In this document: in pieces, positions 38,701 through 50,700 of the stretch
Numbering within the stretch: position 1 is the stretch's first letter
How the letters are laid out: each line of letters opens with the position of its first letter
Origin: Theropithecus gelada
Lineage: Eukaryota > Chordata > Mammalia > Primates > Cercopithecidae
Assembly: GCF_003255815.1 (NCBI RefSeq)
Contig: NC_037686.1
Location: 55,029,888 to 55,093,887 of the forward strand
Length of the DNA stretch: 64,000 nt
Direction of reading: 5' to 3'
The notes under the pieces: model-generated
Told to the model about the DNA's origin: nothing
Database searches by the model: none
Seen by the model: the letters and a program-made list of their open reading frames with translations, nothing else
Position numbers and translations under genes: made by a program

Positions 38701-41700
38701 TAATCAAGGTGTGCATCTGTTTCTTAAAAGAACACAGTAGTCTATATTTTACCAAGCATGCAGTTTTCATCACTAGGATATTGCAAAGATAATTTCTTAG
38801 AAATCAATTTTCTACTATTTTTTCTACAAGGGGGTAACTGTTCTAGTAGTTTGTATTATGTAGAGCCAAAATTCATGGGAACTAAAATTGGTAAAGTAAA
38901 TTTTAATAAAAGATTATACCTTTTAATGTTCTAAATCAGGACCAACCATCCAAACTTTTTACAGTGATGGAAATAATCTGTAGCTGAGTTGTCCAATCAG
39001 ATAGGCACTTGCCACATGTGTCATTAAGCCTTTGCACTGTACCCAGTTCAACCAAGGAACTGAATCTTTCACTTTACATAATTTCTCATTTAAATTTAAA
39101 TATAAGTAGCCACATGTGGCTAGTGGCTACTACTATATTAGACCACAGGTCTAAATTAAAGTATCAGGATAGTCTTTGTCTTCATACCATTCTGATGATA
39201 GATATGCTTAATAAATATCTTTTAATTAAAATAGCTTCAAAATTTGGATATTTTCCCCTTATTTGGTAACATTTTCTTATTATAGATAGGTAAATATGGT
39301 ATTTAGTTCTACTTGATTGTTTCGATATTCATTATCAGTATTTTTCCTCTGTAGGAAGAAGACCGAAAACTGTTAGTTGGATTCTTAGAAGATGTAATGA
39401 CGCTGCTTTCATTATCTCATGCTCCTCTTGATAGCCTGAAGGCTTCTTTTGTGGAATTGGGGTAAGAAATAACAGCTTATAGTTTGCTAAAAGGCACATA
39501 AAGTTTTTAGATTGGATGTATAGAGTACATATTTTAAGTCTCAAAGAGTTGACATGCACACCAATTCTCTTGGTTTTGAAACTTAAGGGGGTTTTTTTTG
39601 TGTATTTTAGTTTGTTTTTTGGCTTTGCTTATTTGTTCATTCTTAGTATTTTGTAATCAATACCTCATAATTTAAAAAGTAGGGAGAAGGGTGCAGACAT
39701 ATGTTTTCTTTGAAGCAGTTGGAGAAATAAAATCAAGTACAGATTTGAAGAAAATTTAGTTTCCCAGAACTGAAAAAGGAGCCCCAAGTGAAAGCCAGCT
39801 TCTTTGGCTCCTATTTTCACTCTGTTTGATTTGCTTAGTCCTGCTCATCATCACATCATCTGGCTGCTAAAATAATTTTATCTGTCTTTACTGAAAACAG
39901 ACTCATGCATTTGTTAATAATACCACCTTTCATTTGCATAGGCTTCACAGCCAACATACCCTTCCATATAGATGTTTTGAGTTGATTTTATTTGATTCTA
40001 CAACATCCATGTGACATACATAGGACATGTACTGCTTCCCCAATTTTTATAGATGCAGAAACCAAGACCCACAGAAGTTGTAACTTACCCACCTGACTCA
40101 GTCCAGTGGTCTTTCCTTTTTCCTCATGGAGAAATTTGTTTCTTCATAATTTTAACTTGTGTGCTATTAAAAAGAGTGGAATTATCTGTCACAATTGCAA
40201 ATTCTTAGAGAAGTTAAAAGTGTGATTTCTGAATATGCTAGAAGATTGTGGTTGTATAAGGAAGGTGACATCTTTTTTAGAGAATCTTGTTTGTTTGTCT
40301 GTTTGTATGTATGTTTTTTGAGACGGAGTCTTGCTTTGTCACCAGGCTGGAGTGCAGTGGTGCGATCTCGGCTCACTGCAACATCTGCCTCCTGCGTTCA
40401 AGCAATTCTCCTGCCTCAGCCTCCTGAGTAGCGGGGACTACAGGTGTGCACCACCACTCCCAGCTAATTTTTGTATTTTTAGTAGAGACGGGGTTTCACC
40501 ATGTTGGCCAGGATGGTCTCGATCTCTTGACCTCGTGATCTGCCCACCTCATCCTCTCAAAGTGCTGGGATGATAGGTGTGAGCCACCGCGCCTGGCCGA
40601 GAATCTTAGTTGCAACCTATATAACCAAACAAAGTAATTCCATATGTTCTGCAAATATTGTTATCATTAATATTCCTTATAAATATTGTGTTTTTCAGTA
40701 TACCAGTAAGGGACTGTGGCTCTCAATTTTAACACTGTTTTTTTTTTCCTTCTAGTGCAAATCCAGCCTACCATGAGTTACTATTAACTGTTTTGTGGTA
40801 TGGTGTTGTCCATACTTCAGCACTCGTCAGGTGTACTGCTGCTAGAATGTTTGAGGTATGTCAACAGATGCCTCTGTTGGTTTCAATTGTAATGATTTTT
40901 TTTTTTTTTTTTGAGAAGAAGAAGGGAATGTTTTTTTTAAAAAAAAAAAAAAAGCTTCGCATATCATGTTATGTTAATATATATTTTATGGCTTTTAACA
41001 GTGTCTAGTTGTGTACTGTGTGATGGGGCAGAAATTTAGCTTTAACATATTTAAAAATGGTTTTTCACCTTACTGGTTCCTTGAATGTTATTCAGTTATC
41101 ACTTTTATTTCTCCAACTATCTTTTAAATCTTATTTTAATTTCTAACTTACATAATTCTGACTATACTTTTCTATTTACTGAGGTAAATGACTACTAAAA
41201 TAAACTGAAAAAGCATAGGATATCTTTCAAATTGTAAAATACAGTTGAATTTATCAGTAGCATTAGAAAATAAATTATTGCAATTACGGAAATGTTTATT
41301 TTATTGATTACTCCTACTTCACTATTCCCTAACATTTCATATGTAGAATAGCATCCCAATACATTAACTGCCCATAGAGTTATAAAAGAGAGGAGAGCAG
41401 ATAATTTACCTAAATTGTATTAAATTACTACCTACCCAAGTGAAGTATGAAATTGAAAGAACTATCTTTTGTACCCATCATATAGCAAATTATGTCATAG
41501 CCCTAGTATGTGTGTAGGCAGGGAGCAGTAAGGTTGAGGTTTAGAACTTTATTTGAGCACTAAAATTGGTCTACTGTTTCTTGTTGATCTTCAGTCTTGC
41601 AATAAACCTAGGCTGCCTGGGTTCAGTTTCCATCTCTGATACCTAGCGACTTTGTAGATTACTTGGACAAGGTTGCACCTCTCTGTACCTTAGCTTCCTC

Positions 41701-44700
41701 ATCTACAAAAGAAAGTTGATAACAAAAAGTATCTGTCTCAAAGTATCAGTCTGAAAGGATTTTTGTTAATATTAAACTAATTAATGCTTTTAAAGCCCTT
41801 AAAACAGTCTCTGGAACATAATAAGTGCTTATATGTTTTATATAAGCCCATAATAAATGTTTATATGTTTACTGTCATTATCATTATTTTTTCATCCATG
41901 CTATTACTTCACAAAATATATGATGGTAATAGGGAACATATACTTATCCAAACTAAAATTGCCCCAATATTCATGTGATTCTTAAAATATCTAAACATTT
42001 ATTTCTATAAAAAGAATTGGATAATTCAAATCTTGCTGAATATCAGAATTTCTCCACAATTGAAAATAAATTGCAATTGGAGATGGGGTAGTGATATATT
42101 TAAAATATATGCTTTCTAAAATTTTGAAATATGTAAGTTAGATTTGTGAATTCAAGAAGACTCCATTGTTAGGAAGCTGAAAATTCTCCATCCATGTTAT
42201 TCCCTCAGTTATCATACAGAAGCAATTTTTAAAAAGCCATAATCAGAGGTTTTTTGTGACGATGAATGCCAAAGTCACTATTTGGTTTTATGTCTAGTAC
42301 AAGTTCCTTCTGGATGTAAAGTGTTTTGATTATTCAATATGCTGAAAAGGGGGCATGACCATGAAAGAAAAGTCATTCATCAGAATCTCCTCTCCCCAAA
42401 AAGAAAAAAGTATCTTTTTAAATGAAGAGCTATTTCTTTCATACACTCTCTTCCTATGATTTTATTCTAAGCTCATAAAAGCCATTTCTTTTTCTTATAT
42501 CTTTCCTCTCTGAAATGTGAGTGTGCACTGGTGAATCATACCATATAAATGAGAATAAGTAAATAAAATGAATCCTCCCTGTTCATTTGCTTTGAGGTTT
42601 TTTGCTTGTTTTGTTTGGTTTTCTGCCTTCTTGTATGTGGCTTATGTCTGGTTTTGGTTTCTCTGTTTGCTGTCAGTGCTGGTCTGGAAACTATATCTAT
42701 CTATGCTTAAGCAGTTTTCAGTGTCCTCTCAGGTCGTTGATGAACTTCTGGATCTTGTTTGAGAGACTGTTTCAATGTTTTTCAAATTCATTAATGATAC
42801 ATTTCAATGAGCATGTCAGAAAAAGTTATCAGTAAGAGAAATTAAAGTTCCTTTTTTGTCAGTGATTCTTATTTGAACAAAATTGTATTAAAAGAATAAA
42901 GGGTCATAAGATTTATTTTGATACCAATGCTTTATAATTTAGAATTATGCCTGCTTATCCTAAAAAAGTTAATTCAAAATAAAAACATTTAAAAAATTCT
43001 TTTTTTAAAAGGTGAGACCAGAAACTGTTGAGAAGAAAATGAGAAATGCTTATACCAAGAACCTAATAGGATATGGTCACTGAAATTCACTAATAAATTT
43101 AGGTTAGTTTTTAGACAGCAGGACAAAAAGAGGGAACCCAATCAATCATATTATTCCCATTGTTTTAAATAAGAGAATATAAATTACTTTTTGAAGTAGC
43201 GAATTAATAAAATTATTTTATAAGAGGAATTTATCATGTGTTATAATAAATTGCCCAAAAGATGCAGGAAAGAACTTCATATATATTTTAATAATAAGGA
43301 AATTGAGCATGTCACATTAGAACACAACTCAAAGAAGTCATGGATTTTAAGTCAGATGGGACAGAGTTCCTTTGCAGACCCTATGACTTAGACTCTAAAA
43401 CCCTGGACAAGTTACTTACCTAAGCCTCAGTTTCTTCATCTGTTAAAATATTGATGATATTTGTACTTACTTCATCAAGTGAAAAGATCAAATGATATAT
43501 TGTGTTAAAGTGTATAACAATTGATAGCTCTTAAATGTACTTTGTGATTTTCTAGCTTAATAAAGAAATTGAACTTAAAAACCCTACACCAATGAAAAAT
43601 TAATTTGTCCCCTACATTATCCTCTTTTTTAATGCTTTTGACAGACTCAAAATAACAGAAATTTCAAGATACTGATTCAAATCTAAGCAATCTTACTTAC
43701 AAAATGATACAGAGAAGAAGGTTGTATTTAACAATATTTGAACTTCCTTGTCCTATTTCTTTCTATCCAATATCTGTAATGTTTAAGATATTAAAAGTTC
43801 TTTGTCATTTTATTCCTGGTTAATTATCTGTGTTTTTTTATAAAAATTATTTCAGAATATTGAAGTAGATTCTAAAATGAATCAATTGGTAAATGGTGAA
43901 AAATCATTGCAAAATTAAGAATCTTCACATAAAGTGAGTTACTTTCTCTGATGTGTTATATAGGAGGAATACCTTCACATATGCACACAATGGTAGATTT
44001 TTGTTACTAAAAATTCTGTGACATCTTTGATCTTCTGTGAGGACTAAGTACTAGTTACTAGGTAAACAGATTGGTAAGCATTTAGGATTAATATGTGCTT
44101 ACATTCTGAAATTGAGAAGGGGATTGCGCTTCTCGGTTGAACTCATAAACTTCAGTAATATTTATCAAACAAAATGTATATGGCTCAGTATCGTTCTCTT
44201 GTATTACAATTTAGCATTGGTTGCTAAATGAATTGTTTTGTGATTAGACTATAGAGATCTAGTTCTACTCATCTTTTTTATTTTTAATTTTGTTTGAATT
44301 TATAAGAAATCTAAAACAAAGTCATATTTAGATATTAACTATCAAAAAGTTGTTTAAATTAGATCATTTCTTCCAAACATATTACAGATCATAATTTCTT
44401 GCAGTAATAGAAATAATTAAACTCTTTCTTGAATGCCTGTTTGTCAGGCACAGTATTTAGGTATGTTATTTGCAAATTCATAGCACAACAGCCCTTTGAG
44501 GTAGATAATAATATCACCATTTTCAGATGAGAAAACTTGCGTTTCAAGAGATGATGGAAAATACTATATATCTAAGACCACATGGCTCATAAGTGGAGAA
44601 CTGGCGTCTGAACCCAGATCTGATTCCCAAGTGTAATACTTTCCAATAGACAGCATTGTATCTCTGTACCTCAAAAGAAAAAGCTATATTATTTAAAAGG

Positions 44701-47700
44701 TTAGGAATTTTCCTATGTGGTTTTAAAATACACTTGCTATAGCACAATAATAAGTGGTTTAGTGGTGGCTGCTACTTATGTGAGTTTGGTTTAAAAATAG
44801 CCCAGTTTGTACCCTGTTGGTCATAATAAAAGCATACCACCCTTACTTCTAGAATTTTAACCGTAGAACACAGTATATGTCAAAGAAGCTAAAAAAGTAT
44901 TCTTTTAAGTTGCATTTTGATGGACATTGAAATTGCTTAGACTCTTTGACCAAAAGTACAAACTGCTGTTGAACTGGTGACAAAATCTGTTTTCGTGGAC
45001 GCTAGGCTACTTAAGCTTTATTTTCCTCCTAAGCATTCTCTGCCTTTGTAAAGCACTCTAGAAGCAGTATTTGCTTAGCTTCTAATTTTGGTTTTGCTTT
45101 TGTGTTTTCTCTCTTTCTCTTGGTTGTTCCTTCCTTCTTCCCGTGGCGCACTGTGTTTGCTCTTTCCGTGCATCACCTGTGAATACCCCCTGTGCTGACC
45201 AATCAGCTGTTGGTGAAGGGGGTGAATGAAACTCTGGTAGCTCAGAGGGTTGTTCCTGCTCTCATTACTCTCTCCAGTGACCCTGAAATGTAAGTGTCAT
45301 CCCTGCCTTTTATATTCAGCATCCCTTTCAAAATGTGCCTGCCAAGAAATAACCATCAGCTCTTAAATTTATTGAAGAATCTCTTTAAATTAACAATATT
45401 GGATTATACTTATTTGATTTTAAACTTTATCATATTATTATTTATATATCATGGTTCTTTTTAAATCAACCCTCACTGTAAATGTAATTTGGAGGCCATG
45501 TATTGAAAAAATATATTAGTATATTAGTGCTCAATAAATACTTCCATAAGTATGCTGATGGACTGTTTCTTTCAAGCCAAGAAGGGATGCTCTCCTAATG
45601 TCACTAACAGGTTGTTACCAGTAAGTGTAGTAGCATGAACCAAAGGCCTAACATTTTAATGTCTCGTGTGGATGACTAAACCAAGAAAGGCCAATGAGTC
45701 TGCCTGCCCATCCTCAGTCACAGCTAACCCAGTTCTTATTCCAGTTTACCAAACCATTTTTTATTGCATGTTGACTGGTTTACAGCTGACTCTTCGAGGC
45801 ATGAGTGAAGCGTTAGTTGACAAGCGGGTTGCTCCGGCCCTTGTTACCTTGTCCAGTGATCCTGAATTGTGAGTTTCACAGACTGCGACCTTAAGTTATC
45901 CTGTCTGTCTTTTTGAGCATTCTTCTTGGTCTGCTTTTTTTAAATTTATTTAATTTGTCATTGCTAGAGACTAATACAGTATATTTACCTTGTACTTACT
46001 TTAATATACATTTTAGTAATACTCATTGTTCATCTCAAAGCTTCAGTTTCTTTCTTTTTTAATTCTAACAGCTCTGTCAGGATTGCCACAATTCCAGCCT
46101 TTGGCACTATTATGGAAACAGTAATTCAAAGAGAGGTAGGAAATAATTGAAATTTATTGATGTCTGTGTAATATTGAGGTGATCACGATACATGTATCTG
46201 GTGGTAGACAGCAGGGAGCATCTTACCTTTTATTTTGTGCCCTAGTTAGTTATAGGCCAGAGGAGGATCTCTCTATGTGAAAACATGGTAGCCTAACCAA
46301 GGTATATTTCCATATCCTAAGGAAATCTCTAGTCTTTCCTCTCAATCAGAACATTAAGTATAGGCCAATCTTTCAGGGATGTCCAAGGGAGAGAATATAG
46401 TCATGAGTTCTTAGTTTCTCTTTCTGATTGGGCCAGTAAAGCCCCTTCCTCATCCCTCTTTTCTACTTATCACTAGAGACAGAAACTAAAAACCACAGCT
46501 TCAGGCTGCTAAAAGCCTTAAACAAAACAAAACAGATCAACAACAAAGTAAGGTGTGTTGGACAAGCTTGCTAGATGTTCTGTTGTAAGCCGAGCTGGAT
46601 ATTGCAGTTTTGAATAATCCTTCAAATCAGGTCTAGTTCCAAAGCCTTCTGTTATCCAGTAGGCTTCTGGCCAATCTACATAAATTCTTGATTGCCAGTG
46701 TTGCAGAGATTGCAGGACTGTTTTCCCAGATAACATCAGGAACACAAATGTATCTCAGTTATCAATGAAGGCAAGAGGGCACTTGTATTCTGATAACTGT
46801 GTCATTGATATGAAGCCGTAAAAGTCATTTAGTAGACTAGTATCCTCTTGTTGCAGAGTAGATCATCGTCTGGGCAGACCCTCTGTCATGCCTGTTTCAG
46901 GAGACCACCAAGGTCTTCCTTCTTAAGGTGTATTTTGATTCTGAAACTGATTTCAAGTTTTTTAGATTCTATTTGCAACACTAACTGTAAGACACTTCTC
47001 AAAACTGGTATCAGATTTTTATTCTTTGTTATTATATTGGATATGTCCTTATACAAATGAAAAAAAAACCTTGTAGATTAGGACATAAATTATTTGTGGA
47101 CATATTACCCAAAAGAGAAAAGTTTTAATAAAACTCCTTCATCATATAGATTTTTTATAACAAAAACTGAAGTTTTGTTAGTTACAGAAAGAATGTTTTC
47201 CATTTTTTCACTTATATATTTCACTGGTGAAGCCACAGAGGAAAAGCACATCATTCTGCAAAGCTTGCAGTCTTAGCAGAATTTCAACATGTTCTCAAAT
47301 CCTAAAATAAAAATGTCTTTTAGGGAAATGTGAGTAAGATATAAGTCATTAATGACTCATTGCTTTCAGAAGGTGAATAATTGGGTAACTTACAGTGTGA
47401 TTTGTTTTAAGAATTGTAATTTAGATACAAAATAATCATAAATTTACCTACTTTTCCCTAAATACAGTGGGATTTTTTTTCTTTTGTTATGATTTGTTAG
47501 GAATATTTGTATTTTTTAATTAAGAATTTATAAGCATAAGCAAAGGAGGAAACCTTCTCTGAGCCAAAAGATTAAATAACTACTTATTTAATTCCAAATT
47601 TCTACTGTCTTTGGAATATAGGTTGCTTTAATCCACTGCTGTAAGTCATGTTTAACATGTGTCTTTCACTTTAACAACACTACTCAGTTTTCAATACTCT

Positions 47701-50700
47701 ATAAAATGACTGTACGATATCCAATTTTAAGTTGCTGGAAAGGGTGAAAATGCAGTTGGCTTCTTTCCTGGAAGATCCTCAGTATCAAGACCAACATTCT
47801 TTGCATACAGAGATCATAAAAACATTTGGTAGAGTTGGCCCTAACGCAGAACCCAGGTTCCGAGATGAGTGTAAGTTTGCATTTTTCTACCTTTTTCCTG
47901 AATTGTAATGTAAGATCAAAGCTAGACACTCCTCTGAGGCCTTGTCATGTATTAAAATCTTGGTGCATTTGTCATGTGTTAAAGCCTTGTATACTTCTGT
48001 GTACTGAAAGCTGAACATGAAACAAGTTAGTTATTGTGAATTAATCAGTATTGATATTAGTGGATGGTTTTGTTTTGTTTTGTTTTGAGACAGAGTCTCG
48101 CTCTGTCACCCAGGCTAGAGCGCAATGGCATGATCTCAGCTCACTGCATCCTCTGCCACCTGGGTACAAGTGATTCTTCTGCCTCAGCCTCCCGAGTAGT
48201 TGGGATTAGAGGTGCCCACCACCACGCCCAGCTAATTTTTGTATTTTTAGTAGAGACAAGGTTTTGCCATGTTGGTCAGGCTGGTCTCGAACTCCCGACC
48301 TCAGGTGATCTGCCTGCCTCGGCCTCCCAAAGCGTTGGGATTACAGGCGTGAGCCACCGCGCCCAGCCTAATGGATGGTCTTATACTGTATACTGATTGC
48401 TGTAAGACATTAACTCAAACTTAATTTCAAGTTATTTTAGAAATATTTCTTAATAACTGCTAATTGCTAAATACTGTGCTGCCTTAGAGTTTATTTTTTT
48501 ACTTTTAAGGAAATTTTTGTGTGTTTCTGGACATGTTCTTATGAAAAATAGACATTTCTCCCGCTTAGCATGCCATTCAGCATGATACATAACTTTGTTT
48601 TAATTCATAGCTTGTTGATCTGCTACATGATCTTCCACAGTTATCGGCCTTTTTTCTCTAAATTTTACAGAGTCTCTTTTATTGTGGGCCTCAACATTTA
48701 TGGCCACAATTTCTTTGGATAGCATCAAAGCATCAAGAAATTATGACTGCAGAAGTATATCAGTTATCATAGTGCTTTTATTTTTAGCAATTTGACATGC
48801 TCTAGAGAGGGCCACAAGTTGGGTCATTTAAATCAGTTTGGTTTCTAGTACATTATTTTATTCTCTGGCGGACTGTTATATATCCAGGCTAGCATATGAC
48901 TCTGTAAAATAAGAGTCATCAACAAAAAATACTAAGTCAGGATTTGGACTGCAGTGTCCAAAAACTCGGTTGAAGCCATGCACACTGATCATGCTATAGA
49001 AACACAGTCATGACATTTTTTTCACTGGGTAAGTGTCTTCATAATTAGCCAACTAACAGAAGAAAGTTGATATTTTAGTTAGCACTAGGGATAGTTCCAC
49101 ATGTTGCAGCGTCAAATTTACAGGTGATTCTAGGTAGGAACTCTGAAGGTGCTTTGACTTTTTGAGGCTGTAGTTGCTCTGAGGCAAGGAGAATAACTCT
49201 TGGCTCCTGGATTAAGGGATAGGCTCAACACACAATGGGTCTTTGGTGTGTGCCATGTTGTCAAGTTAAATGGGTATTTGGTATGCTGTCATGTTAAACG
49301 GGTCTTCGGTATGTTGTCATGTTAAACGGGTCTTCGGTATGTGCAATGTTGTTGCATTAAATGGGTCCTTGCTGTGTGCCGTGTCGTATTGCTAAAACTT
49401 TTCTAGAGCGTGATCTGACCTTTCTATGTACATTCAAAAGAAAGACTCATGATAATCTGGGAAGAATCCATCTGGATTCTTATAGGATCTGCTCCAATTA
49501 TTTTGTTGATTCTTTGGAATCTTTTTTCAGTAATTCTGGGACTAGAGTTATTTCTCAAATTAAACATAGTGTCAATATCTTAATGTCTCTTTCTAGAATT
49601 TTCAAGAACATCTAAAAATAACCCTTCCATTTTATTTGACAGTTTTAATTGTAGAGTAGATACCCACCTATCAAATTTGTAGGAGTTGTACAAGAGGAAA
49701 AAAATGAATTTTCTTCTCGTAATGGCCCCAAAATAACAATTAAAGGTTGTTTTAGGAGCAGATTGAGGTGAGAAATTCCCACTGCTTGAATAGTTCTAGT
49801 AAACCATTATCCTTGAAGCCTCCTGCCACTTACTGTGTACCCACAAGTTTGTCTTATACAGTCTTCTTTCACATTTTGGTACAACCAGATTTTTTTTTAA
49901 AGATAAAAAGTAGCCTTTTTCCCACTTTTGTACTTACTTCTCAGTCAAGTGGCTACTCTTTTGCTTTAGAACTTACTCTGAGGAATTTAGTACTCTATAT
50001 TAATAAGATAAATATTGAAGTAGAACCTGTATGAAGAATGCTGTAGTGTTATTCATATGTATTTCTAGATGATTGGCTTTGGGAGTTTGGAGGATGGACA
50101 GAGAATTTCTGGGTAGTAATGTCTCCCTTGGAGTGGCATTTTGGGTATTTAGGTATTTGCCCCTCTATTTCTTGGTTAATAGCAGACATTAGTTCTTTCA
50201 GTGGCCATTGTTCTTTCCCAATTATTAGTTATCACAGGACCTTTGGTCTTGTTTTCATTTTTAAGAACCAGTTGTTTTATCTGCAACACCATAGAGTTGT
50301 TTTTTGTTTTCAGCTATTTTACTTAGTAAGGCTCTCTGAAAATGTTCAGTCGTACATTGGAGATTTTCTAAAGTGGCAATTTTCCATTTCTGATTTTTTC
50401 CCCTAAGTTTATTGTTTGAGGTCTGGGCCCATTTATTCAAACAAACAAAAACAGGAGAAGATTCCCTTTATGACTATTGGATCTACCCCAGAATATTTTT
50501 CGAACGTTTTCTGAAATACAGTTTTTGTTTGTTTGTTTGTTGTCTTTGAGGCAGAGTCTCGCTCTATCGCCCAGGCTGGAGTGCAGTGGCGCCATCTCGG
50601 CTCGCTGCAACCTGCACCTCCCTGGTTCAAGTGATTCTCCTACGTCAGCCTCCCAAGTAGCTGGGATTACAAGCACGCACCACCACATCCGGCTAATTTT

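Larger units (their letters stand above)
40856..45206. other. RELCH: intron between w12 and w13a
   Basis: 4.35 kb, no Alu. It holds three MIR-like stretches (41590-41850, 43360-43540, 44430-44640) and the long AG-free tract before w13a. T- and A-runs at 40894-40952. Confidence 0.8.
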
